Part shown: piece after piece, positions 1-8,494 of the stretch
Position numbering within the stretch: position 1 is the first letter of the stretch
Layout of the letters: the number at the start of each line of letters is the position of its first letter
DNA from: Chthoniobacter sp.
Lineage (GTDB): Bacteria > Verrucomicrobiota > Verrucomicrobiia > Chthoniobacterales > Chthoniobacteraceae
Direction of reading: 5' to 3'
NCBI GenBank assembly: GCA_021414005.1
Contig: JAIOPH010000020.1
Coordinates: 1 to 64,000, forward strand
Length of the DNA: 64,000 nucleotides
Position numbers and translations under genes: made by a program
Notes under the pieces: generated by a model
The model's database searches: none
Told to the model about the DNA's origin: nothing
The model's input: only the letters and a program-made list of their open reading frames with translations

Positions 1-121
1 GGGATTTGGCAGGGTGAGCAGACCTTGGGGAGGCCGTAGACGCCTGAGGGCGCGACGGGGTGATCGCCCCGCCGCGACCCTGTTCGTTAGATCGGTCCCC
101 CGACTCTTTTGTCCACGCCGA

Positions 122-1201
122 AGAGTATCTAAGGCCGCCGGAGCGTTGCCGCTGCGGCGAGCCTGCATTGACAAGGTCGGTCGAGGACATTTGCACGGAG
201 TCGGGTTCCCGAAGGCTCAACACAAACCCCAAACCGCCTCATGAAACAACCTCCAAAAGCGTCCCCGCAAGTCTGCGCCGGCCTTGATGTCGGCGCCACC
301 GAACTGGTCGTGGCCCTCCTGCGCGATGGCCAGCCCGAACCCACCTGCACCCTGCCCAATACCCCAACCGGCCATCGGCAGCTCCTCCAGCTGCTCACGC
401 GCCGCGGGGCCACGGCGCGCGTCTGCCTGGAAGCCACGGGCGTTTACAGCCTCAACCTCGCCCTCGCTCTGCAGCGCGCCGCGCGGGTCGAGGTCATGGT
501 CGTCAATCCCAGAGCCATCAAGGACTTCCAGCGCGCCCGGCTCACCCGACTCAGCTTGCAGCAGGTCAGTCGTCGCCTGCTTCAGTTGCGCGCAGAATTG
601 ACCCGCGAACAGGCCCGTCTCCACGCCGTCGAGTTTACCCCCGATCGCGACGGCCTCATCGCCGCCGATCTGCGCGCCAACATTCGCCACCTGCAAAAAC
701 GAATCAAAGCCCTCCAGCAATCCGCCGCCGCCCTCGCCGCCCGCGAGCCCGAGCTGGCCGCGCAAGTCGCCCGTCTGCGCAGCGTCCCCGGCATCGGCGA
801 ACTCAGCGCCCTCAAGCTCCTCGGCGAACTGCTCGTCCTGCCCACCGGCTTGAAAGCCAAACAATGGGTTGCCCACGCCGGCCTCGATCCGCGACCGCGC
901 CAGAGCGGCGCCACCGATGCCCCGCGCCACATCAGCCGCACCGGCAACCGGCACCTCCGACTCGCCCTCTTCATGCCCGCCCTGGTCGCCATCCAGCGCA
1001 GCCCGCAGATCCGCGCCGCCTACGAAGCCCTCCTCGCCCGCGGCAAAAAGAAGAAAGTCGCCCTCGTCGCCATCATGCGCCGCCTCCTCCACGCGATCTG
1101 GGGCATGCTCCATCACAGCCAAGACTTCAACCCTCAACTCTTTCATGCCGACCCCATTGCCAACTCCTAACTTAGCACTTGCCCTTCAAGAGAGTATCTA
1201 A
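122..1201 (+). mobile_element. IS110-family insertion element, putative boundaries
   Basis: The 11-bp sequence AGAGTATCTAA occurs at 122-132 and again at 1191-1201, on either side of an IS110 transposase gene. IS110 elements usually lack long terminal inverted repeats and are bounded by short core sequences shared by donor and target, often around a CT dinucleotide; a CT lies inside this repeat. The non-coding stretch between the left repeat and the start codon (about 133-240) is where IS110-group elements encode their guide (bridge) RNA. The boundaries are inferred from the repeat alone; I could not compare with other copies. Confidence 0.55.
241..1170 (+). CDS. IS110 family transposase, catalytic domain internally deleted
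   Basis: The 309-residue product has the IS110 layout: an N-terminal DEDD (RuvC-like) domain with GLDVG (Asp16) and LEATGVY (Glu64), then a C-terminal Transposase_20 domain with RSVPGIGELSALKLL, WVAHAGLDPRP, the ISRTGNRHLR segment and the ending LLHAIWGMLHH. The family normally has a KTDxxDA motif about 12 residues after the VVNPRAIKDF segment (here 88-96), carrying the last two catalytic acids. Here the chain runs straight from FQRA into a short RLTRLSLQQ stretch and then the helical QVSRRLLQLRAEL segment, so roughly 30 residues are missing in frame. Family members are usually about 330-345 residues long. The ORF is open but the enzyme is probably inactive. Confidence 0.85.
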   Translation: MKQPPKASPQVCAGLDVGATELVVALLRDGQPEPTCTLPNTPTGHRQLLQLLTRRGATARVCLEATGVYSLNLALALQRAARVEVMVVNPRAIKDFQRARLTRLSLQQVSRRLLQLRAELTREQARLHAVEFTPDRDGLIAADLRANIRHLQKRIKALQQSAAALAAREPELAAQVARLRSVPGIGELSALKLLGELLVLPTGLKAKQWVAHAGLDPRPRQSGATDAPRHISRTGNRHLRLALFMPALVAIQRSPQIRAAYEALLARGKKKKVALVAIMRRLLHAIWGMLHHSQDFNPQLFHADPIANS

Positions 1202-1542
1202 CGAGAAGTAGGATTCATTATTGAAGTGCTAAAAGTTTGCACTTCTGTTTTGCAGGATCTTTCTAGAGTAAACGCTGCCGGGCGTTCTTGGGAACAGGGC
1301 TGGGGGGATACACTTCATGAAAGTGATCAAATTTCAAAAAATTCCATCCCTCAAGTTAAAATTGGTTAAAAGTGACATGGGGAAAAGGGAGCTTCGCCAT
1401 TGAGATTGCCACTGCACATGTGTTCCGCGGTTCGATCTGCACATCCGGAGGGGGAAAGGAGGAGAGCATTAGAAGCGAGGATTGAAACACTTAGCCTTTT
1501 GTGTGCGGATCGATGCGCCGGATGTTCGACCGGCGGCGCGGG
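1202..1542. other. intergenic region, no gene seen
   Basis: The stretch between the IS110 right boundary and the end of the sulfatase gene holds no credible ORF. It is visibly richer in A and T than its surroundings, with runs such as AAAATTGGTTAAAAG near 1360. It may be remnant or foreign sequence at the old insertion site. Confidence 0.5.
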
Positions 1543-2940
1543 TTAGGACTGCGCCCTTTTAGGGGCCTTGCTTTCGGCCTTCGTGCGGGGAGGCGGCGGC
1601 GTCCATCCGGCGGGCTTTGGGTTCGGTACTTTGAGCGGGGACGTGTCGGCGTGCGCGGCCATTTCCTTTTCGAGCAAGGTCATCATCTCCGCGACCCTCG
1701 CGGCGTGCTCGGGTTGAGTGGCGAGGTTGGCGAGTTCGTGCGGATCGTTTTGCAGATCGAAGAGCTGGGTCTGGTTCACGAGCGGGTAGCGGATCAGCTT
1801 CCACCGCTGATCGCGCACGGCCCGCTGGCAATTGGTGTAGGCGGTGTAGCAGAGGTCGCGGACTTTGGTCTCCTTGCCGCTGATGATCGGGACGAGACTT
1901 TGGCCTTCGACGGAGTCGGGCAGCGCCGCACCGCCGAACTCCGCGAGCGTGGGAAACAAATCCATGAGATAGACGAACGCCTCGCTCTTCCCCTGGGGAA
2001 TGCCCGGCCCGGCGATCACGCACGGCACATGCATGCCGCCGAATTCGTAGAGGTTTTGTTTTCCGAATAGTCCGTGCTCGCCGACGGACAGACCGTTATC
2101 GCCGGTGAAAATGATGATCGTATTCTCCCATTGCCCGCTCTTTTTCAGCTCGTCGAAGATGCGCCCGACGTGGTGATCGAGTCCGGTGATGCAGGCATAG
2201 TAGTCGGCGAGCTGCTGCTTCGTGTCCTCGGGCGTGCGCGGCCACGGCGCGAGCTTTTCATCGCGCACGATCATCTCCCCGTTGTCGAAGGGATGCAGCG
2301 GCATAAAGGCGGGCGGGAGCGGGATGTCCCGCGCCGGATACAGGCCATGAAACTCCGGTGCGGCCACCCGCGGGTCGTGCGGCACGGGTGGCGCGAGGTA
2401 GATGTAGAAGGGCTTCTCCGTCTGGCGCTCCCGCAGGAATTTGACCGCCGCATCCGCATGCCGCTCGCTGCTGCCGCGCCGCAGGTCCGGCGAATGATCG
2501 TCCATGAGGAGGTTGGTATCGAAGGCCCTGACTCCGACGGTGTATTCGTTGCCGCCTTTGCCGCAATGCCACGTCTCGTAACCGGCGCGGCTCATCACCT
2601 TGGGCAGGGATCGGTCCGCTTCGCCCGCACCGCCGCCGCCGCGCTGTGGAATGCGCAGCCACGATTTCCCGGTGAGCAGCATGGTGCGGCTCGGTAGGCA
2701 GACGGCACCGATCATGGAGCCCATGGTGTAGCAATGCGTGAAGGTGAACCCGCGCGCGACCAGCGTGTCGAGGTTCGGCGTTTTCAGAACGGGATGGCCA
2801 AAGGCGCCGAGGCCATCCGCACGATGATCGTCGGCGTGAATGTGGAGGATGTTCGGGCGCTTCGGTGGTGCGTCGGCGGCGCGGAGTGCGGCCAGCGGGA
2901 AGAGCCACAGGGCGATGACGAGAGCAGGGATGAGTTTCAT
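1543..2940 (-). CDS. secreted sulfatase (formylglycine-dependent)
   Basis: The 465-residue protein starts with a Sec signal peptide (hydrophobic core about residues 4-20, cleavage near ALRAADA). PNILHIHADD (Asp37, Asp38) is the first metal-binding strand of type I sulfatases. VCLPSRTMLLTG (Cys81) fits the C-x-P-S-R signature in which Cys is converted to formylglycine. A later FTGDNGLSVGEHGL segment supplies the second metal ligands, and the C-terminal part has the usual WKLIRYP and LFDLQNDPHE motifs. It probably removes sulfate esters from polysaccharides or glycoproteins in the periplasm or outside the cell, as many Verrucomicrobia and Planctomycetes sulfatases do. No anaerobic maturase or other sulfatase is nearby, so substrate cannot be stated. 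Confidence 0.93.
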   Translation of the reverse strand: MKLIPALVIALWLFPLAALRAADAPPKRPNILHIHADDHRADGLGAFGHPVLKTPNLDTLVARGFTFTHCYTMGSMIGAVCLPSRTMLLTGKSWLRIPQRGGGGAGEADRSLPKVMSRAGYETWHCGKGGNEYTVGVRAFDTNLLMDDHSPDLRRGSSERHADAAVKFLRERQTEKPFYIYLAPPVPHDPRVAAPEFHGLYPARDIPLPPAFMPLHPFDNGEMIVRDEKLAPWPRTPEDTKQQLADYYACITGLDHHVGRIFDELKKSGQWENTIIIFTGDNGLSVGEHGLFGKQNLYEFGGMHVPCVIAGPGIPQGKSEAFVYLMDLFPTLAEFGGAALPDSVEGQSLVPIISGKETKVRDLCYTAYTNCQRAVRDQRWKLIRYPLVNQTQLFDLQNDPHELANLATQPEHAARVAEMMTLLEKEMAAHADTSPLKVPNPKPAGWTPPPPRTKAESKAPKRAQS

Positions 2941-3170
2941 GGCGGGGTTGTGAGTGAGTTATCCGTCGCGGTGAGGCTGGCGCAAAAGGGGAGGGCGGCA
3001 AGTCGTGAAAGGGGCCGGGTCTGCTGGACCACCGGCGAAACGGAGGGCGTCTCAAAGGCGGCGCAGCGGCGTGGGGCTTTCACGTTTCGCCTAAAAATGA
3101 GGGGATGCCGACGGCGACGCGGCCCGCGAATGCATTTGCGTTCGTCGCTTATCTCGCAACGGTCTGGCCC

Positions 3171-4613
3171 GTGAATCATCACGCAGCACGCCTCGGCGAC
3201 CACTTTCTCACGCGCCGCGATTTCCTGAATCGCTGCGGCATGGGCATGGGGGCGCTCGCGCTCGGCAGCCTGCTGGCGGAGGCCGGCGCGACGGCCGATC
3301 CGGTCGTCAGCTTGAACCCGCTCACGCCGAAATCGCCGCACTTTCCCGGGCGGGCGAAGCGCGTGATTCACCTTTTCATGAACGGCGGGCCGTCGCAGGT
3401 GGATACGTTCGATCCGAAGCCGGCGCTGGCGCGTTACGCGGGCAAGCCGATCCCGCTCGATTTGAAGACCGAGCGGCGGACCGGCGCGGCGCTGGCTTCG
3501 CCGTTTGCCTTTCGCAAATACGGGCAGAGCGGTCTCGAGGTGAGCGATCTTTTTCCGCATGTCGCGGAGTCCAGCGACGACCTGTGCGTGATCCGCTCGA
3601 TGCACGCGGACGTGCCGAACCATGAGCCTTCGCTGCTGCTGATGAACTGCGGCGAAGCGCGGCAGATTCGGCCGAGCATGGGTTCGTGGACGACCTACGG
3701 ACTCGGCACGGAAAACCTGAATCTGCCCGGCTTCATCACGATGTGCCCCGGCGGCATGCCCATTCAGGAATCGCAAAACTGGCAGGCGGGATTTTTGCCC
3801 GGCACGTTCCAAGGCACCTACCTCGACACGAAGAAGACCGACCTCGAAAAGCTCATCGAAAACATCCGCAACCCCAACCTGACCTTGCGCGAGCAGCGTC
3901 AGCAGCTCGACCTGCTGCTCCAGCTCAACGAGCGGCACAAACAACGCCGCCAGCAGGACGCCCAGCTCGAAGCCCGCGTGCAGTCTTTCGAACTCGCCTA
4001 CCGGATGCAGATGGAGGCCGCCGATGCCTTTGACGTGAACAAAGAGCCGCAATACATCCGCGACCTCTACGGCCCTGGCGTGCAAGGCCGGCAGATGCTC
4101 ATCGCGCGCCGGCTGGTGGAGCGGGGCGTGCGCTTCGTGCAAGTCTGGCACGGCGACGGGCAGCCGTGGGACAGCCACGACGATCTGGAGAAAAACCACA
4201 GCCGTCTCGCTCGCGAGTGCGACCAGGCGATCGGCGCTTTGCTGAAAGACCTGAAGCAGCGCGGTCTGCTCGAAGACACGCTGGTGATCTGGGGCGGCGA
4301 GTTTGGCCGCACGCCCGTGGTGGAAATGCCCACGCCCGGCCAGAACGAAGGCAAAATCAACGGACGCGATCACAACCACTACGGTTTCACCATGTGGCTG
4401 GCCGGCGGTGGGGTGAAAGGCGGGTACGTCCACGGTGCGACGGACGAGTTCGGCTTCAAGGCGGTCGAGGACCGGGTCCACGTTCACGATCTGCACGCCA
4501 CCATCCTGCACCTGCTCGGCTTTGATCACGAGAAGCTCACCTACCGCCACGCCGGTCGCGATTTCCGCCTCACCGACGTGCATGGCAACGTGGTGCGGGA
4601 GATTCTCGCGTAA
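3171..4613 (+). CDS. DUF1501 domain-containing protein, Tat-exported
   Basis: A twin-arginine signal is clear: TRRDFLNRCGMGMGALALGSLL, about 14 residues from a GTG start at 3171. That start gives 480 residues; an ATG at 3105 in frame would add 22 residues before the Tat signal and is less likely. After the signal come family marks: HLFMNGGPSQVDTFDPKP, the NHEPSLLLMNCGE region, RFVQVWHGDGQPWDSHDD, VIWGGEFGRTPV and the DHNHYGFTMWLAGGGVKGG segment. The fold belongs to the alkaline phosphatase/sulfatase clan. In Planctomycetes and Verrucomicrobia these genes usually sit next to a DUF1549/DUF1553 cytochrome partner; none is present here. It ends 8 bp from the converging antiporter gene. Confidence 0.9.
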   Translation: MNHHAARLGDHFLTRRDFLNRCGMGMGALALGSLLAEAGATADPVVSLNPLTPKSPHFPGRAKRVIHLFMNGGPSQVDTFDPKPALARYAGKPIPLDLKTERRTGAALASPFAFRKYGQSGLEVSDLFPHVAESSDDLCVIRSMHADVPNHEPSLLLMNCGEARQIRPSMGSWTTYGLGTENLNLPGFITMCPGGMPIQESQNWQAGFLPGTFQGTYLDTKKTDLEKLIENIRNPNLTLREQRQQLDLLLQLNERHKQRRQQDAQLEARVQSFELAYRMQMEAADAFDVNKEPQYIRDLYGPGVQGRQMLIARRLVERGVRFVQVWHGDGQPWDSHDDLEKNHSRLARECDQAIGALLKDLKQRGLLEDTLVIWGGEFGRTPVVEMPTPGQNEGKINGRDHNHYGFTMWLAGGGVKGGYVHGATDEFGFKAVEDRVHVHDLHATILHLLGFDHEKLTYRHAGRDFRLTDVHGNVVREILA

Positions 4614-4621
4614 CGAACTCG

Positions 4622-5914
4622 CTAAGGACTCGCCGGTGCGGGATCGGCTTCCGACGTTGGGAGATACGTTCCCGTGCCCACGAGGCGCTCGAAGATGGGC
4701 GAGGCCATGAGGGTGGTGACGACGGCCATGATGACGAGCGTGGCGAAGAGGCCTTCGGAGATGATCCCGCGCTGGAGGCCGATGTTGATGATGATGAGTT
4801 CCATGAGCCCGCGCGCGTTCATCAGCACGCCGATGCCGAGCGCTTCGCGGTTCGAGATGCCGGTGGCGCGCGCGGCCAGCCAGCAGGCCACGCCTTTGCC
4901 GAGCACGGCGGCCACGAGCACTGCGCCGCACATGAGCCAGAGGAAGCCGGTGTTGAGCAGGCCGATCTTGGTGTTCAGGCCGGAGTAGGTGAAAAAGAGC
5001 GGGAGCAGCAGCGCCACGGTGAGCGGCTGGATGCGCGCGATGATGTCGCGCGCGACGACGCCGCGCGGCATGGCGGCACCCATGATGAACGCGCCAAAGA
5101 CGGCGTGCAGTCCGATGAGATCGGTGAACCACGCGCCGAGCGCCATGCACGCGAGCCCGACCACCAGCCCGGCCTCGGTAAGCGTGTCGTCTTTGACCAG
5201 CCACGTCTGCACGCGCGCGAGCAGGGGACGCACGACGAGCAGGGCAAAGGCGACGAAGCCCGCGCCGCCGCCGATGTTCAGCCAGGCGTGGCTCCAGTTG
5301 TTGTCGAAACTGGCGAGCACGACGGCGAGGAGGCACCACGCCGTGGCATCGTCGAGCGCGCCCGCGCCGATGGCGACGGTGCCCATGGTGGTGCCGTTGA
5401 GTTTTTTGAAATGAATGATGCGAGCGAGCATCGGGAAGGCGGTGATGCACATGGATGCACCGAGGAAGAGCATGGCTTCGGGCAGCGAGGTTCTTTTGGG
5501 AAAGAGGTCCGTGTGATGAAAGAAAATCCAGCCCAGCCCGGCCCCGAGAATGAAGGGGGCGATCATGCCCGCGGCGGAGACGGCGATGGAGCTGCGGAGC
5601 CGCCGCTGAATGATGTCCACGCGGAATTCCATGCCGACGACAAACATGTAGAGGGCCAGCCCGAGCTGCGACGCGGGGAAGAGATAACTCTGGGTGTCGC
5701 GGAGCGTTTGTGTTTTGTCCCACGGAAAAAGCCACGTCTGCGCGTTGGGCCAGAGCAGTCCGAAAAGCGAGGGGCCGAGCAGCACGCCGGCGATCATTTC
5801 CGCCACGACCTGCGGCTGACCAAAGCGCGCCGCGACCGCGCCGACCAGCCGGCAGAAAAGCAGGATGACGGCGAGCTGGAGGAAAAATTGGATTGCGAGA
5901 TGGAGGTTATTCAT
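4622..5914 (-). CDS. cation:proton antiporter, CPA2/Kef-type
   Basis: The 430-residue protein is almost wholly membrane-embedded, with about 12 hydrophobic helices. Family marks include the QPQVVAEMIAGVLLGPSLFG segment near residue 33, LGLALYMFVVGMEF, and GAGALDDATAW, whose adjacent Asp pair is the ion- and proton-binding site of CPA antiporters. There is no C-terminal TrkA-N/RCK domain, so it is the short form (NapA/NhaS3-like) rather than full KefB/C. It exchanges Na+ or K+ for protons across the inner membrane. A LysR gene starts 85 bp away on the other strand, the usual arrangement for a regulator of its neighbour. Confidence 0.88.
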   Translation of the reverse strand: MNNLHLAIQFFLQLAVILLFCRLVGAVAARFGQPQVVAEMIAGVLLGPSLFGLLWPNAQTWLFPWDKTQTLRDTQSYLFPASQLGLALYMFVVGMEFRVDIIQRRLRSSIAVSAAGMIAPFILGAGLGWIFFHHTDLFPKRTSLPEAMLFLGASMCITAFPMLARIIHFKKLNGTTMGTVAIGAGALDDATAWCLLAVVLASFDNNWSHAWLNIGGGAGFVAFALLVVRPLLARVQTWLVKDDTLTEAGLVVGLACMALGAWFTDLIGLHAVFGAFIMGAAMPRGVVARDIIARIQPLTVALLLPLFFTYSGLNTKIGLLNTGFLWLMCGAVLVAAVLGKGVACWLAARATGISNREALGIGVLMNARGLMELIIINIGLQRGIISEGLFATLVIMAVVTTLMASPIFERLVGTGTYLPTSEADPAPASP

Positions 5915-5999
5915 GCGGGCGGAGCCAGCTATAGCCGGTGAGCGGCTTGTAACGGAAATAGAGATTCGCTATGGGATTGATCGCCGCCCGCGATCAAAC

Positions 6000-6917
6000 A
6001 TGGACCTCCGCCATCTCCGCTATTTCCACGCCATTGCCGAGGAGCTGAGTTTTTCCCGCGCTGCGAAACGCCTGAACATTGTCCAGCCCGCGCTGAGCCG
6101 CGCCCTGAAGGAACTCGAGGCGGAACTCGGCGCGGAACTCCTCGCCCGCACCAAACGCTCCGTGGCGCTGACGGCGGCGGGCCGGGTGCTGCTCGCTGAC
6201 ACCGCGCTGCTGCTGGAGCGGCTGGAGCAAACGGTGCGGCGGGTGCGGCGGGCGGCGGCGGGGCAGGAAGGCGAACTGCGGCTTGGCTACATCGGGCCGC
6301 CGACGCAGCGCTTTCTCGGACGGGTGCTGGAGGAATACGCGCGGCGCTGCCCGGACGTGACCGTCCATCTCGAAGAACGCACCCCGGAGCGCGTGTGGGA
6401 GATGGTGGCGAAAGGCCGTCTGCACCTCGGGCTCACGCGACCGGTCCTCGCGCACGCGGCGCTGCGGATGCAGACGCAGCTTTTGCGCAAAGAGCGCCTG
6501 TGCGCCGCGATCCCGCGCGGCCATGCGTGGCACGGACGCCGCGCGCTCACCTGGCGGGCACTCGCGGGCCAGCCGCTGGTGGTGCTCGCGCGCCGGGAGA
6601 GCGCCAGCCTGCACGATGAAATCCTCGCCGGCTGCCGGCGCGCGGGTTTCGCGCCGCGGCTTGTCCACACGCCGAGTCTCATCGGCACGGTGCTGCGCTA
6701 CGTCGAGGCCGGGACCGGGCTCGGGATCATCCCGGACAGCATCGTCGAGGCCGAGCCGCAGCCCGCGTGGTCGCTCGCGCCGCTCACGCCGCATTTCACG
6801 GTGCCGCTCGTCATGGTGTGGAAAGAGGAGCACGAAGAACCACCGGTCACGGCGTTCCGCCGACTCGTGGCGGAGTGGCTGCGATCTGGCCGGTTGTGGC
6901 GACTGAACGGAGCGTAA
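6000..6917 (+). CDS. LysR family transcriptional regulator
   Basis: The start at 6000 (MDLRHLRYFHAIAEELSF) gives the canonical LysR N terminus and a 305-residue protein of normal size; the longer in-frame upstream extension is antisense to the antiporter start and has no family similarity. Residues 1-60 are the winged HTH (FSRAAKRLNIVQPALSRALKELE), followed by a linker helix and a periplasmic-binding-protein-like effector domain beginning around LRLGYIGP. The divergent antiporter gene across 85 bp is the likely target. The effector cannot be told from the sequence. Confidence 0.9.
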   Translation: MDLRHLRYFHAIAEELSFSRAAKRLNIVQPALSRALKELEAELGAELLARTKRSVALTAAGRVLLADTALLLERLEQTVRRVRRAAAGQEGELRLGYIGPPTQRFLGRVLEEYARRCPDVTVHLEERTPERVWEMVAKGRLHLGLTRPVLAHAALRMQTQLLRKERLCAAIPRGHAWHGRRALTWRALAGQPLVVLARRESASLHDEILAGCRRAGFAPRLVHTPSLIGTVLRYVEAGTGLGIIPDSIVEAEPQPAWSLAPLTPHFTVPLVMVWKEEHEEPPVTAFRRLVAEWLRSGRLWRLNGA

Positions 6918-6959
6918 CCCGGCGGTTGTCATGGCCGCGGATTCCGGCAACATTGCGCC

Positions 6960-7247
6960 ATGCCGAAATCACCCAAACCTCCCGAAACGGAAAGCTGTGG
7001 CCCCTGCTGCGGCGATTGGAAAAAGACTGTCGAAGATCTGGGCGGGCGCGCGCAGGCGTTTGCGCGCAAGGAGCCGGCGCAGGCGGTGGGCGTGGCGTTT
7101 GTGGTCGGGTTGCTCGTAACGGTGCTGCCCGTCGGGCGACTGCTGGCGCTTCTTGTGCGGCTCGCTTTTGCGCTCGTGCGCCCCATTCTGCTCGTCCTCG
7201 GCGCGGTGAAAGTGTGCGAGGAATTCGACCGCCGAAACAACCCCTGA
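6960..7247 (+). CDS. small membrane protein, YqjD/DUF883-like neighbour
   Basis: The 95-residue protein has a hydrophilic N terminus with Cys at CGPCCGDW, an amphipathic helix (KKTVEDLGGRAQAFARKEPAQAVG) and a long hydrophobic stretch from about residue 45 to 83. The pattern of a helical stalk followed by a membrane anchor resembles the ElaB/YqjD/DUF883 group, though the similarity is not strong. It is followed 9 bp later by a second protein of the same style, so the two are probably co-transcribed. ElaB/YqjD proteins are inner-membrane, ribosome-associated stationary-phase proteins; that role is only a suggestion here. Confidence 0.6.
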   Translation: MPKSPKPPETESCGPCCGDWKKTVEDLGGRAQAFARKEPAQAVGVAFVVGLLVTVLPVGRLLALLVRLAFALVRPILLVLGAVKVCEEFDRRNNP

Positions 7248-7256
7248 ACCATCCCT

Positions 7257-7598
7257 ATGAATACCGACACTGCCAAAGAACACGCGCAGGATCTCCTGCG
7301 TGAAACGGACAACGCCATTCGCGCCAACCCGATTCCCGCGGTGCTGACCGCCCTCGGCATAGGCTTTGCGCTTGGGCTGGCCACGCGCTTTCTCGAAATC
7401 CCCGCGCGCCGACCCGAGCCGGTGCGCGATGCCCTGAACGATCTGCGCGACATTCTCGCGGCCAGCGCCAAGCGGGGGAAACGGGCTTACGCGGATTCCG
7501 CCGACGCGGTGCGCGAGGCCGTCGAGCAGGCCGTGGAATCCGCCCGCGAGCTGGACATTGATCCGGTAACGAAGTGGTGGAAGCGGCTCTGGGCCTAA
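7257..7598 (+). CDS. YqjD/ElaB-like (DUF883) protein
   Basis: The 113-residue product reads as a helical N terminus (TAKEHAQDLLRETDNAI), the short motif RANPIPAVLTALGIGFALG that recalls the RENPWQSVGIAAAVGLLLG membrane segment of ElaB/YqjD, then a long charged helix rich in Ala and Arg. Unlike E. coli YqjD, the membrane segment is central and not at the extreme C terminus. It lies 9 bp after the other small membrane gene and probably forms one transcript with it. Confidence 0.65.
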   Translation: MNTDTAKEHAQDLLRETDNAIRANPIPAVLTALGIGFALGLATRFLEIPARRPEPVRDALNDLRDILAASAKRGKRAYADSADAVREAVEQAVESARELDIDPVTKWWKRLWA

Positions 7599-7605
7599 GT
7601 CGCCG

Positions 7606-8475
7606 CTACTCCACAAACTCCAGCTCGACCGGCGCCGGAATGAGGCCGGCGGCGTGGGCCTGGGCGAGGAATTCGCGGATGGCGCGGCGGCCCGTGTCGC
7701 CGTAGTCGAGGGTCATCTCGTTCACGTACATGCCGATGAACTGGTCGGCCAGCGCGGTGTCGAGGCCGCGGGCGAGCGGCATGGCGTGGGCCACACCGGC
7801 GGCGCGGTTCGCGAGGCCGTAGCGAATACTTTCGTAGAGGACCCGGTTGATGACGCTGCGGTCCGCCGGAGCGATGTCTTTGCGGATGACATTGCCGCCG
7901 AGCGGCAGCGGCAGGCCGGTCTTAATTTTCCACCAGACGCCGAGGTCGAGAATGAGTTCGAGCTGCTCGTCGCGATAGGTGAGTTGGCCTTCGTGGATGA
8001 TGAGGCCCACGTCGGCGCGCCCGCTTTTCACCGCGGCGAAAATCTCGTCGAAGGGAACAACGATGGTTTCGCACGCGCCGATGGCTAGTTGGAGTGCGAG
8101 GTAGGCGCTGGTCATTTTTCCGGGAATGGCGATGCGCTTTCCGCGCAGCCAGTCGCGCACTTCGCCAAAGCGCGGATTGTCGCTGAGCCCGTCACGGTTT
8201 GGGGCCACGAGCATCGGTCCGTAGCCATCGCCCATGCTCGCGCCGCACGGGAGCAGCGCGTATTTGTCGAGCACGTAGGCGTAGGCGTGGATGGAGATGG
8301 CGGAGATGTGGAGTTCGCCTCGGGTGGCGCGTTCGTTCAGCGTCTGGATGTCCTGAAGGATGTGCTGAAACTGCCAACCGTGGGTGTCGATTTTGCCCTC
8401 GGCGAGCGCGTAAAACATGAAGGCGTCGTCGGGATCCGGCGAGTGGCCGAGGGTGAGCAGACGAAAGTCCGGCAT
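7606..8475 (-). CDS. MqnD-like menaquinone (futalosine pathway) enzyme
   Basis: This 289-residue protein has the periplasmic-binding-protein fold used by MqnA and MqnD. It opens with LLTLGHSPDPDDAFMFYAL, the counterpart of the LGxSPCPNDTFIF motif of MqnD, and has DVGLIIHEGQLTYRDEQLELILDLGVWW, closely matching the MqnD core with its conserved HE. MqnD cleaves cyclic dehypoxanthine futalosine to 1,4-dihydroxy-6-naphthoate on the way to menaquinone. No other mqn gene is next to it. MqnA is the alternative; the HEGQLTY and LGVWW segments favour MqnD. Confidence 0.75.
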   Translation of the reverse strand: MPDFRLLTLGHSPDPDDAFMFYALAEGKIDTHGWQFQHILQDIQTLNERATRGELHISAISIHAYAYVLDKYALLPCGASMGDGYGPMLVAPNRDGLSDNPRFGEVRDWLRGKRIAIPGKMTSAYLALQLAIGACETIVVPFDEIFAAVKSGRADVGLIIHEGQLTYRDEQLELILDLGVWWKIKTGLPLPLGGNVIRKDIAPADRSVINRVLYESIRYGLANRAAGVAHAMPLARGLDTALADQFIGMYVNEMTLDYGDTGRRAIREFLAQAHAAGLIPAPVELEFVE

Positions 8476-8494
8476 TGGCAGCGAAGTGTTAGTT

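Noticed and set aside
1..240. Coding gene upstream of the IS110 transposase
   Set aside because: The short frames at 14-287 are Arg/Pro-rich without motifs; the region is better seen as flank and element end.
2937..5735. 932-codon open frame on the minus strand
   Set aside because: It is antisense to the DUF1501 gene and out of frame with the antiporter; the sequence is His/Arg-rich with no domain, typical of a shadow in GC-rich DNA.
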